From Thozetella sp. PMI_491 (lineage: Eukaryota > Ascomycota > Sordariomycetes > Chaetosphaeriales > Chaetosphaeriaceae): a DNA stretch of 64,000 nucleotides. Every line of letters starts with the position of its first letter. Within the stretch, counting starts at the first letter, position 1. Made by a program: the position numbers and the translations under genes. The DNA lies in contig MU270055.1 of assembly GCA_021432635.1 (NCBI GenBank), forward strand, positions 62,001 to 126,000, read 5' to 3'. Below are positions 1 through 10,233 of this stretch, in pieces. The notes beneath the pieces are model-generated. The model searched no databases, was not told the DNA's origin, and saw only the letters and a program-made list of their open reading frames with translations.

Positions 1-589
1 GAGGGGGGGTTGCTGGTTGGCATTTGGTGTGCTCAATTTGGACCGACTATCGACGCCGTAACGCGCATCAGCGCAAAGAGGGGATGGGCTTCGCAAGAGG
101 ATGGGGCGCAACCTGGTGAAGCGGGCATCTTGCCCGGGAGGGATAGGCGCGCGAAGCCCCGTCGGGCCGGGTTTGGATAGTAGTTCCAACCCCGGTAGAT
201 AGGGGTAATTCTAGACTACGGCTGTTTCCGCATCTTGGGTATAACACGGCCGGAAGTCCCACCGCTCGAAGAGTAAGAATTCAAGCCCTGGGAACACAAC
301 AGCATTTTTGCCTCTGCCTCGTCCCCTCCCCCTTCCCCCTCCTCCATCCTATATTTGCCGCCGAAGCAAGTCTCTGCTGTTCTTGGCCCACGACATTTAG
401 CTTCATCCTCCTACGGGGTTTCCACGTTGCACCCTTGTCCTCTAGTTTACCAATTTCGGAGATCTACAGGGGTTCTGACCTCGCAGACGACATCGCTCTG
501 CCACCCCACAGCGTTTGCACCAACGGCGCAGATCCCAAGGCCAACCCTCGGGAATCATCATCTGTTCCGCACGAGCTCGCGGGTACACG
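1..589. other. Gene-free 5' end of window; upstream region of the FAD monooxygenase
   Basis: No supportable gene. Short open frames here overlap on both strands and look like chance frames in GC-rich DNA. A pyrimidine-rich stretch at about 314-348 precedes the ATG at 590 and resembles the CT-rich leaders common just upstream of filamentous fungal genes. I see no clear TATA box. Confidence 0.5.
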
Positions 590-1909
590 ATGGCGCCGCC
601 CCTTAAGGTTCTCGTATGCGGCGGCGGCCTGGCCGGCCCGTCCCTCGCCCTCTGGCTCACTCGGGTCGGCTGCGAGGTCACTGTGATCGAGCGGACAGGC
701 GAGCTCCGCGCGAGCGGCCAGCAGATCGACATTAGGGGTCAGGCCGTGGAGGTTATGCGGCGGATGGGCATCGAGGCTGCTATCCGGGCTAACTTGGTAG
801 ACGAACCCGGTCTGCAGTTTGTCAATGAAGCGGGCAGGAGGATCGCCTACTTCGGCGCAAACAAGTCCGGGAAGGGCCGCCAGAGCATGACAAGTGAGTT
901 CGAGATCATGCGCGGAGATTTCTGCCATATCCTGCACGACGCAACCAAGGCAACGACCAAGTGGGTATTCGGCGTGCATGTGGTAGACTTTGAGCAGCTC
1001 TCGGGTGACCAGGGCGTACGGGTGCAGCTCTCAGATGGAACTAGCGACACGTACGACTTGTTGGTCGGCGCGGACGGGCAGGGCTCCAAGATGCGCAAGC
1101 TGATGCTTTCCAAGAGCGGCTTGGAGGACAATCCGAAGATAGTACACGTGAATCTCGCATGGTATTCCATCCCGGCTCAGGACGGCGACACCAACATCGC
1201 AACGGCCATGCTCAGCCCAAACAGGCGCTTCACCATCACCCGCAAAGATAGCCCAGAGACGCTCCGTGTATACTACATGACCTCGTCGACGAGCATGGCC
1301 GACGACCACCCCATGCAGCAGGCGATCCGCAACGGGACCATCGAGGAGCAGAAGAAGGCGTGGGCGGACCACTTCCGCAGCGCAGGCTATCGGGCCGCGA
1401 GGTTCAACGAAGGCATGGACACCCCCGAGGCTGACGACTTTTACTCGTGCGAGGCGCTGCAGGTCAAGCTCGATACCTACTCGCACGGCCGGGTGGTGCT
1501 GGTGGGTGACGCTGGGATGTGTGCGTCGCCGCTCAGCGGGATGGGGACCGCCATCGGACTGGTGACCGCCTACTGCCTCGCCGGTGAGATCGCCAAGCAC
1601 TGCCAGCTCCGGGCCGACGGGCAGCCTGGCGAAGCGGGTGCGCCTGATCCCCGCGAGGGACTCGCGGCGGCGCTCAAGGCGTACGATGAGAGTCTGCGGC
1701 CGTTCATCAACAAAGTCCAAGAGCTGCCGCCCGGAGCCCCGGATTACTGGATGCCCAAATCGTCCTGGTACATCTCGGTCTGGCACTGGTTTCTGTGGTT
1801 CGTCGCGACGTTTGGGCTCGACAAGCTCCTCAGCAAGCTGGCATCGGATGACGTGGCAGGCTGGACCCTGCCGGACTACCCGGAGCTGGGGAGGGTTGAG
1901 GTAAGCTGA
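590..1909 (+). CDS. FAD-dependent monooxygenase (TetX/PHBH-like class A flavoprotein)
   Basis: Single-exon protein of 439 residues. The ATG at 590 is chosen because the dinucleotide-binding fold starts directly after it: VLVCGGGLAGPSLALWL (about residues 6-22) is the GxGxxG Rossmann motif, followed by an acidic residue in VIER at the end of beta-2. DLLVGADGQGSKMR near residue 160 is the DG motif, and VLVGDAGMCASPLSGMGTA near residue 305 is the GD motif that contacts the FAD ribityl chain. Family enzymes hydroxylate aromatic or polyketide substrates using NAD(P)H and O2. The C-terminal stretch (about residues 390-415) is aromatic and partly hydrophobic. The substrate cannot be read from the sequence. 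No other secondary-metabolism gene sits beside it, so a general oxidative role is as likely as a biosynthetic one. Confidence 0.85.
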   Translation: MAPPLKVLVCGGGLAGPSLALWLTRVGCEVTVIERTGELRASGQQIDIRGQAVEVMRRMGIEAAIRANLVDEPGLQFVNEAGRRIAYFGANKSGKGRQSMTSEFEIMRGDFCHILHDATKATTKWVFGVHVVDFEQLSGDQGVRVQLSDGTSDTYDLLVGADGQGSKMRKLMLSKSGLEDNPKIVHVNLAWYSIPAQDGDTNIATAMLSPNRRFTITRKDSPETLRVYYMTSSTSMADDHPMQQAIRNGTIEEQKKAWADHFRSAGYRAARFNEGMDTPEADDFYSCEALQVKLDTYSHGRVVLVGDAGMCASPLSGMGTAIGLVTAYCLAGEIAKHCQLRADGQPGEAGAPDPREGLAAALKAYDESLRPFINKVQELPPGAPDYWMPKSSWYISVWHWFLWFVATFGLDKLLSKLASDDVAGWTLPDYPELGRVEVS

Positions 1910-2471
1910 TAATTAAACATACTGCCTCCTGGTTCTCATGGCGCCCTGCATGCCGTATCAGAGAACCCGGCTTAATGATGCTTGGCCGTGGAATATGTGC
2001 AAGAGAATCTCAACTCTTCTGAGAACATGGAGTATGCGGAAAGGGAAGCGGCCCAACTCTGCTCATGCATCTATTCAGACGATACTGTACCATAATAGAG
2101 AATCTCAAAACCAAAGCCTCGCTGTTTAATCACTTTTATTTTTCTCATCTAGAGTAACTGCCTCCTCGGAGACTATAGCTTCTCTATGGTGGACGGTGAG
2201 CAATAGGCAAACTACTTTATTTCCATGATTTTATATCGGACTCATCCACACTATACCTATGATAGGCGTACATTCTTAGATAGCTATTTGGCGTACTTTG
2301 ATGACGTTTGGGTGGTGCTTGGGCGGTGTTGCTGCGCGGACGAGCTGCTCATGGCACAGGCAGCCCAATTTAAATTGGGGCAAAATTTCCGTGAACCTCA
2401 GTTTTCCGCAACAACCAACCCTAAGACTATTATTGCCAGCGCGCGCATCTGCGACCCCTGGGTGCCGCGAG
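1910..2471. other. Intergenic region between tandem genes
   Basis: Holds the 3' flank of the monooxygenase gene and the upstream region of the next gene. It is AT-richer than the flanking coding sequence around 1975-2300. No gene or recognisable element seen. Confidence 0.5.
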
Positions 2472-4311
2472 ATGTGCGGCATTCACGTTGTTCTTTCCTC
2501 GAGCTCCCGGCACACGCCCAGCCAGGACCTGGACGCCCGGCTGCGGAATCGGGGACCCGATCATTTGGGCAGAGTCGTAGCGCATGTCGGACCCAGCGCG
2601 CAGACTCTGACCTGCACCTCGACCGTGCTTGCGCTCCGCGGGGACCACGTCACGGCGCAGCCCTTCTGCGACCCCCAGACCGGGTCCGTTCTCTGCTGGA
2701 ATGGAGAGGCCTGGAGGATCGCCGGGCGCGAGGTCGAGGGAAATGACGGCGAGGCTATCTTCGGCCTGCTCGCGGAAGCAAGTGCTTCGGGCGCCGCGCT
2801 GGATGCCAGAGACGGCATTCTTGATGTTCTCCGTACCATCGAGGGCCCTTTCGCGTTCGCATATTTCGACAAGCCCTCGCAGACGCTCTTCTTTGGACGC
2901 GACCGGTTGGGGCGTCGGTCTCTTGAGTTCTACCAGGATGAGGCGAACGGGACCTTCATACTTTCCAGCGTTCCAGAGACCTGTGATCCTGCTTGGAAGG
3001 AAGTAGAGCCGGACGGCATCTACCACTTGCCCCTCGGTGCTACTCCAGGGGCTTCTCTTGCTGTCTCGCGGAATGACTGGCAAGCTGACAGCCAAGGCGA
3101 TCTGGTGAGTAGCGCAGCGCCGCCTTTCTACTTCGAGGTGCGCTGTCTATCAAACTTACTTATCTAGATATCGGGAATCGGCGTGTTCAATCTATCTGCA
3201 CCTACCGAGGCCGTTTGTCTGAGCGCTTCCTCACCGTCTGTCCAGTTGTTGAGGCAGCAGCTAAGCGAGTCACTCCGCCTCCGTGTCAGGAACATCCCCA
3301 AGCCGCCCGTGGAAGATGCCACTCACGACGACACGAGAGTTGCTGTGCTGTTCTCCGGCGGCCTGGACTGCTCGGTCCTCGCGAGGCTGACGCACGAGCT
3401 GCTAGACGATGGCTACGGCATCGATCTCCTCAATGTTGCCTTCGAGAACCCCCGCGTAGCGGCCCAGCTCAAGAAAGAGGCACGAGGCGGTCCGGTCAAC
3501 CCGTACGAAGCCTGCCCAGACCGCATAACAGGGCGGAAGTCGCTTGAGGACCTGCAGAGATCGTGCCCAGGGAGACGATTCCGCTTCGTAGCCGTAGGGG
3601 AGCTCTCCCTGCAATACCAAGAAGTCGCTAACGGTTTTGACATAGGTAAACGTGCCATACTCGGAGACGTTGGCGCACCGCAAGGAAGTGGTGTCTCTAA
3701 TCTCTCCTCACGATACAGAGATGGACCTATCGATAGCGTATGCTCTGTATTTTGCGGCGCGCGGCCAGGGGTTATGCGCTGAGACCGGCGCGCCTGAGGC
3801 GGCCCAGTACACCACACCGGCCCGAGTTCTTCTCTCTGGGCTAGGGGCCGACGAGCTCTTTGGTGGATACGTGCGGCATGCCACGGCTTTTTCAAGGCAG
3901 GGCCATGCCGGCTTGGCAGACGAGCTTAAGCTCGACGTCGGTCGCTTGGGGAAGCGAAACCTAGGCAGAGACGACCGCGCCATGGCGCACTGGGGGAAGG
4001 AAGTGCGATTCCCCTTCCTGGATGAGCGCTTGGTGCGGTGGGCTATCGAGACGCCCGCCTGGGAGAAGTGCGACTTCGCCAACGGAGAGGACATTTCTGG
4101 CGTTGAGGCGGGGAAGAGGGTCCTCCGCCTCTTAGCTCTCGAGTTGGGGATGGAGGGCGTCGCGAGGGAGAAGAAGCGAGCGGTTTGTTCCACCCTTCAT
4201 TCTACTCGAAGCTGTCTCGTCCCACCGCTGACATTGCCATAGATACAGTTCGGCGCGAGGACTGCGAAGATGGAAACTAGCAAGGTCAAGGGCACTACTA
4301 GGATATCGTGA
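2472..4311 (+). CDS. Asparagine synthetase domain-containing protein (ASNSD1-like), 4 exons
   Basis: Exons 2472-3104, 3168-3593, 3646-4182 and 4243-4311 join in phase to 554 residues; introns are 63, 52 and 60 nt. The protein opens with MCGIHVV, exposing Cys2 as the N-terminal nucleophile of class II glutamine amidotransferases, then LRNRGPDH, which matches the glutaminase substrate-binding region. VAVLFSGGLDCSVLARL (about residue 270) is the PP-loop of the AMP-forming synthetase domain, with Cys where SGGxDS usually has Ser. TEMDLSIAYALYFAARG, LLSGLGADELFGGY and VRFPFLDERLV are strongly conserved in this family. The tail KVKGTTRIS is recovered only through the last 69-nt exon. Length fits the ASNSD1 type rather than classical Asn synthetase. 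Whether it makes asparagine is unknown; the human homologue is poorly characterised. Confidence 0.9.
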
Positions 4312-6544
4312 ACCTCCCTCTTGAGGTGGTCGGCACAAGCGTGCCACAAAGCAAGCCCAAGCCGCTCCCATGTACCGGCCGTGATGACACTACAGATACT
4401 TCTGAGTTGGAGAGGGCCAGACCTTGGCGTGACGCAGCTGCGTGTTCTGGCGGGTTCCCGCCACAACCCTCCTGCAAGCCTGGCTGTGCACCGTTCCGCG
4501 ACTTTGATAGACAAAAAGGCAAGTCTGAGCCATGTGGGACAGGGGAGCGGATGAGGCTTGTAAGACGTGTCGTTGCACCCCCCCACCTCCCCCCGACCTA
4601 GATAGATAGATACCCACCCTCCGGTACATGCGTGTAGTATGATGCTGGAAGGGAGGGGTTGCTGCTCGTGTCAAATAGCACGATTACCTAGTACAGCAGA
4701 GATCACATGTGACGAAGGCCAGTTTGGTGCCCTGGACGCCCTGCAAGGCGACCGAATGAGGAGAGCCAAGGCCCTGCGAGTGTTGGAACTGTCTCAGCGT
4801 GCCAGGGACAGCAACCTCAGCCCTCCGATCAACTGCGTCAACAGAGCCCCGTCCGATCGAGTTTGGATATCCTGCGACAGGTACCTCCCTCCCCAGGGTC
4901 CGTGCCAGGCCTTGGCTCTGGGCCCTTGCCAACCCCTGCTGTAACCCCGTCGAGGGATTGGCGAGCCTCAGGTAGGGTGGAGAGCGAGCCCTGCGTTTCC
5001 TACACTCCTCCAGTAGCAAGCTAGGTACCATGGAGCTCCTATGCCCAGAGCTCTCCCAACAAGGCCATCACCTCGAAGCCCAGCCCAGGGCCGATCGATT
5101 GCATCTTGACTCCCGACGCCGACTCCCGGCGCAGAGAGCTCTGGCTTCTCTCTGCCCGCCTTCTTAGCCGTGCAAATGGCAGGGGATGGATTCCCCTAAG
5201 CCGGGAGCTTGGGCCCCGCCGCCCCTGCGTTGGCCGTTCCAGGGTTGGATTTATCCATTAAGCCTCGCTGCCCTTTCTGCATCGCAGATCCTGTTTAAAA
5301 GAAGGAAAAAAAAAGGTTGTTTCCTCGTCCGACGATGCCGCTTCCCACCTCATCCTGCTGCTCCTCCCGCTGCCTCTTCTTCCTCCCTTGCCGTGCCGTG
5401 TTTCTCGCAACGGTCTCCGCTTCCATGTTTCTCCCTGTTATTATTCCTGCTTGTCGCCGCTGAACAAACGACCAGCTCGCCGTCGCCGTCTCGTGACGTC
5501 TCCAGTATTGGACTCGGTACCGCCCAGCGCAAGCAAAAAAAATTTCGCCTGTGCACCTGGTGCTGTGTTGTCTCCCCTCCTCCCACCTCCTACTGGCCCC
5601 TCCAAAATACACCCCTAAGGGACCTGGCCTCAGGGTAGCAGGGCCGCCCCTCTCCCTCTCCCCTCCGCCTGCGATCCTACCATAGTGCGCCGCGCCAACT
5701 GTCGTGTGCGCCCGACACCCCCCGCCAGTCCGTACCGGGTTAGTCGGCCCCGGGTTCTCCAGTCGCCAGCTTGCGAAAGCGGGTCAGCCGCTGGGGCCAA
5801 GCAGGGCCGCAGGGTCCATTTCTGCGAGTTTATTGCATGTAACCGAGCCGTGCGGTGGTGCGTGGTAGTGCTGCTGCCGGGCAGGTTTTTCGTCCCCTTG
5901 TCTCGTCGTCCTCTCTGAAGGGACCGTTTATATTAAACTCGGTGGGACCCCTCGGTAGGGAGGGGACCCTGGAGGGTTCGTCTCGTGAGACTGTTTCCTC
6001 GCCTTCCCTGCTTTGTTGTTGTTGTGCTTTTTTATTCTTCTTCTTTTCCCCGATTGCTCGGGTTTGGGAGGAACTACTTGCACTGCAACACTCACCGTGT
6101 TCGGCCTTGTCCTCCGCGTCGCCCCTTGCACGGATCGGGCCTGGATCCTGCGAGAAACCTACAAATCGCTCGCGCCACCTCGCAAGTGGGCGCTGGCTAG
6201 AGCTTCTCGGCCTGGACGAATCACGACTTGGGAGCCGCGCACCACTTCCCAGCCGCGGTTGCCCTGTGGTCCTGTCGTGGAACGAAAGGCCTTTCATTAC
6301 TCATATATGCATCCTTCCTGTGTTGGCATCGACTGCTCACTCGCCCAATTTTTTTGCGCGCCATCTGTCGTCTCGTCGCGCCTCCGAGAGTCGACTCTCT
6401 TGATAGATGTGGAGGGGCTGAACTAGCTTCCTTCGATCGCTGATCGTTGCCTCACTCTGGAATAGGCGGGACTGGACTGCCCCGCGCTGGGACGCCGCCT
6501 CCCCCCCAACCGACTTTAAAAAGCAAGTTAGCAAATAGAGCAGG
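4312..6544. other. 2.2-kb gene-free region with a long pyrimidine-rich stretch
   Basis: No coding region can be supported. From about 5290 to 6080 the plus strand has repeated CT- and T-rich blocks, for example at 5315-5460 and 5995-6060. These resemble long 5' leaders of fungal genes, here possibly of the membrane-protein gene starting at 6545. GT-AG pairs that could define a 5'-UTR intron exist but none is compelling. Confidence 0.45.
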
Positions 6545-7658
6545 ATGGCGATCCCCCAGCCGCCGAATGCCTTTGCCATGACGCCGCCTGGCTCGCAGAG
6601 CAGTCGGCGCATCTCGCGATTCACAGAGCACCCGATGCAGGAATACACACCCGCCAACTCGATCTACGAGGAGGAGCTGGAGTATGCCAATGAGGATGGG
6701 GACCTCAGAGGCGGGCGCGTGCTGCTGCGCATCGCCAACGCCGTCGTGCACCTGGTCCTGTGCACGCTGATGTTGGCCATTATGGGGTCATTCATGCAGT
6801 CGTCGGCCTCGACGGGGAATTTCCCTAGCCATGTGATGTGAGTCGTACAGCCTCGGCGGCCTGCGTTGCCTGTACCCTCTCCGTGTTTTGCTTAGTTCCT
6901 CGTCGCTAACTGCCCCTCGCGCGGCTATAGACCCGAAGCGATTACGCTCCTCGTTCTTCTCACCCTCGATATCACGCTCGACCTCCTCGCGCTCGTGCGG
7001 TTTCGCAGGAGGTGGCAGAGCTGGGCGTTGCTGCTGCGATTGGTATTCGCCATCGGCTACCTCGCCCTCTTTATGGTGTATGTCGCCTTCGGGCGCGCCT
7101 TTGCGCCGGGATTTTCGTACTTCGGCATGCAGCCGGGCTTCTCGGGCCCGGTGTTGTACATTTTCCTCTGGATTGTTGGGTAAGTACGCCCCGAAGCCAA
7201 CCCCCCCCCCAAAAAAAGAGAATGCCGCGTTCGGCCGCTAACGTGCACGCCTCGAAAAAAGGATCTGGAATTTGCTCCATACGGCGGTCCGCCGACATCG
7301 ACTTGGAAATGGAATGCGCACCTACATAGCGGCGATCCGCTCCGGCGGCGCCCCCCGTGCCGGTGCCCTCAATAACGACGAGCAGGCGGCGCCCCAGAGG
7401 AGAGCCAGCAACCGGACACCATCGACGACTAGGATCGCAAGGACATGGGGCAGGATGCGGCGCGGCGCGCCCTCAGACTACGAGAGCCGGCCACGGAGCC
7501 ACGGCTCTACGCAGCACGACAGCATTTCCTTGCACGAGAGGCGCGAGGACGAAGAGGACAAGACAGCCAGCGTGACGTCTACGTTGAGCCGTGGCAAGTC
7601 AGACGAAGCTGGGGAGACGGGTCTGAGGCCACCCCCTCGAGCAGCGCGGCAGCCCTGA
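6545..7658 (+). CDS. Four-span integral membrane protein of unknown function, 3 exons
   Basis: Exons 6545-6837, 6931-7179 and 7262-7658 join in phase to 312 residues (introns 93 and 82 nt, donors GTGAGT and GTAAGT). Hydrophobic segments lie at about residues 60-83, 98-122, 130-153 and 170-192, giving a four-helix layout with a cytosolic-looking acidic N-terminus (EEELEYANEDGD). The second exon is needed to complete helix 2. The C-terminal 110 residues are Ser/Arg/Glu-rich and probably disordered. The layout resembles MARVEL-type four-span proteins, but I see no diagnostic motif, so function is not assigned. Intron 2 contains a C9 run followed by an A-run at 7200-7217. Confidence 0.8.
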
Positions 7659-7958
7659 TGGCTTCGCGTCTTGATGTGCTCGTTTCTCGTTTTGGCTACA
7701 AACAACCACAAAAGTAGGATACCCGCATAGGTTTTAATGTTAATTGTTATTGTACATGACATCGGCCTGCCAGCCGAGATCCCGATACGCCTTTAGCCCG
7801 CTTTTGCAGGCTGTATGAATCAGCAAAGTTGGCGGAGCACAGCAGCTCGATCACCCGAGTTACAGCTGTGGTGCGAGCATGGTATTCTACATGGCGCCCA
7901 CATCATTGTTTGATCTGCAGCACGCTCCCGGTCGACAGCAATGGTGGCGCTAGGATGG
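7659..7958. other. Intergenic region between convergent genes
   Basis: The 3' flanks of the plus-strand membrane-protein gene and the minus-strand PHD gene meet here. An AT-rich patch at about 7725-7755 may contain polyadenylation signals. No gene seen. Confidence 0.4.
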
Positions 7959-9440
7959 CTAAGCATCTGTCTGAGACTTGCGCTTCTTGACGACAGCCTT
8001 CTTCTCTTTCAGGCCGCCATGGGGCTGAGGCACCGGCTCCCCGTCAGTACTGCGCCAGATAACCTCCCCCTTCTCGTTGTAGACGATGTGGCGCACTGTC
8101 TTGTCGGCAAAGTCCTCCAGGTGCTCCTTGTCCTCGTGCTCCGGCGGGAGCTCGGCGTACATGCCCTGGCCTGGCGCTGGCCATGCGGGCCACGTCTGCT
8201 CCGGGAGCTCCTCGTTTGCGTTCTGCGGCCGGGCTGGGCCTAGCACACCACGCTTGGACCAGTTCCTTCCCTCTGGCGACGGGCTGCGCTGCGAGCCGGC
8301 ATCCGAATCCGCATCGCCTCCGTCGGCTTCGTAGGCGACCTGCGTACCCTGCTTGGTTTGGCCCTTGGACTTCTTGGGGGGCTGGCCGTTCTTACACATG
8401 CCGCAGACCCAGTTGGCATCCTCGCTTGTCGCTTCGTCCGGGATACGAGGAGTGTAGCAGCGCTGATGCCAAGCACCGCCGCAGTCGTTGCAGATTATGA
8501 TCTTGTTGTTGTTAAAGTTGGGCCAGCGGCCGCAGAGAGTGCAAAGCTCGGGTTTGCCGCCGCGATCAGGGCGATGGCGCTTCTTGGCGCTCGAATGGAC
8601 ACTCGCCGGCTTGTAGGGACTCGGCCGGGTGACCTGCCGTCCGGACTTGGTCACGGTCGGGGTGGCGACGGCGCTCTGGACCATGTCATCATCTGACTGG
8701 CCGGAGTGGCTGCTGACGTCGGTCTCTGGGCCATCTACGTTTTCGTCCTTGGATCTTTTGGCCTTGGCGATGCCCTTTCCTTTCTTGCCCTTGCTGTCGG
8801 TCGCGACAACCTTACCCTTGGAGGGCTTTCGGACGGCGGAACGTGCGGGGGAGCCGCCCTGGTTGGCCTTTTGAATAGCACTAGGTGCTCGCTGGGTCTG
8901 TTTAGGGCCCATTGCTACTGTTTTCCTTACGGACAAGACTTGAGCCACGGACGTTGGCAGTGCCGGTAGGGTATGTGGCAGAAGAAGAGATGGAGGGAGG
9001 AGGCGGAGCGTCGTCACTGGTGGAGCGACACTCGAGCCAGAACTGAGACTCTGGTGACCACCATGCAGAGCAGTTGATAGAACCGGTCGAGCTACAGCCG
9101 GTGTGGTACTCGCAGGCAGCTTGGCTGCGGAGTCGTTTAGAGCACTGAATAGGATGTGCGTGAGAGTACTGGTGGCAACGCCCTTGGTCTGTCTTATATA
9201 GGTCTCGGTCGCCGTAGCCGGCTGTTGAATGACCGAGGCCTGGTTCACAGGACGGGTGTCTCTAGATGGGCCCGACATGTTAGCGGTCCCCGCGGAAGAA
9301 GGTGAACTTGGTGGGCGTGTTGCTTGGCGCATCGGAGGAGGGCCGCCGGGGAAGAAGACGATCGGCGTAGACGGCGACCCAGAGGAATCGGCGGTGGCAT
9401 TGTGTTGGGTAGAAGGTTGCTCGCTGTCTTCACCACCCAT
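7959..9440 (-). CDS. PHD-finger nuclear protein
   Basis: Single exon, 493 residues from the ATG at 9440; the frame is open further upstream but without an ATG. The first 290 residues are Ser/Thr/Pro-rich with a basic patch (KGKKGKGIAKAKRSKD). A PHD finger at about residues 295-345 shows the Cys4-His-Cys3 spacing: CTLC, CNDC, WHQRC and WVCGMC. PHD fingers usually read histone H3 tail methylation or the unmodified N-terminus, so a chromatin role is likely. The C-terminus has a conserved-looking acidic block (about 430-455) and ends in Lys-rich sequence that could be a nuclear localisation signal. No second chromatin domain is visible. Confidence 0.85.
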   Translation of the reverse strand: MGGEDSEQPSTQHNATADSSGSPSTPIVFFPGGPPPMRQATRPPSSPSSAGTANMSGPSRDTRPVNQASVIQQPATATETYIRQTKGVATSTLTHILFSALNDSAAKLPASTTPAVARPVLSTALHGGHQSLSSGSSVAPPVTTLRLLPPSLLLPHTLPALPTSVAQVLSVRKTVAMGPKQTQRAPSAIQKANQGGSPARSAVRKPSKGKVVATDSKGKKGKGIAKAKRSKDENVDGPETDVSSHSGQSDDDMVQSAVATPTVTKSGRQVTRPSPYKPASVHSSAKKRHRPDRGGKPELCTLCGRWPNFNNNKIIICNDCGGAWHQRCYTPRIPDEATSEDANWVCGMCKNGQPPKKSKGQTKQGTQVAYEADGGDADSDAGSQRSPSPEGRNWSKRGVLGPARPQNANEELPEQTWPAWPAPGQGMYAELPPEHEDKEHLEDFADKTVRHIVYNEKGEVIWRSTDGEPVPQPHGGLKEKKAVVKKRKSQTDA

Positions 9441-10233
9441 GGCTATTTTGAACGTTCTGAACTTTACCGTAAAACTGCGAAAAAAATCCGAGTCGTTTTC
9501 GTCCCTCAAGCCAGGGCTGCTTAGCTGGCGTCACTTTCTGTCAAAGCAGTAGTAGATGGCCAAATGACGGCGAGTTCGGCGATGATTTGGCTGTAGTCGA
9601 AGTAGAGTGAGAAATACGTTCCCGAAGCTTCCAGAACAAGGCCCACGTCGTAGCAAGACGCCGTGATCTTCAGAACCTCAGGTCTCAAGCTAGAAAAGCC
9701 GACCCATGGTGTTGCAAATAGAAGATAGTGAGAGTGTGAAAGAGAGAAGAGAGAGGAGGGGTGGGGGATGAATTTGAAGGAGACAACGGATAGCGTGTTG
9801 TGAGAAGGCTATCAAGTGGGGGCAGGAAACGAAGAGGGGAATTGCAGAAAGTAAAGAGAGGAGGGAGGGATGTAGGATGTGACAACCAACTGAATTGGAG
9901 AGAGCACAAGAGTCTCGGCGAGACGGTTGTTCTGAAAGATTAGCGACTAGCTTGGGTGGGTTGGAATGCGCGGAATCGGATGTCGTAGAAAACGGCCATC
10001 GGCGTAACGCCGGGAAAAATAGAAGCCCCCCTTCGACCTAAGGAAAGTACCATGGAGAGTTTACCTGAGTTCAAGGTTCAGCAGTATTTTTCATGTATGG
10101 TTTTGATTCTCTTGAAAATGTTTTGTCTGTTTACATGGCCTGAGTTATACAGGCTTCTCTTGCGCAATGTGGGAATCTGGAGCCTCGCTGTGCGCCATCA
10201 TTAGTCTAAACGTCACATACAGACACGTGCCAG
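9441..10233. other. Upstream region of the PHD gene and 3' flank of the CoA-transferase gene
   Basis: Contains a purine-rich stretch on the plus strand (about 9715-9870; CT-rich on the strand of the PHD gene), consistent with that gene's promoter or leader, and an AT-rich patch at 10075-10150. No gene seen. Confidence 0.4.

Noticed and set aside
1031..1786. 251-codon minus-strand frame
   Set aside because: Antisense shadow of the FAD monooxygenase, which has clear cofactor motifs.
590..1909. Membership of the FAD monooxygenase in the flavonoid cluster
   Set aside because: It lies 18 kb away behind housekeeping-type genes, and no TGTCCAC element was seen upstream of it.
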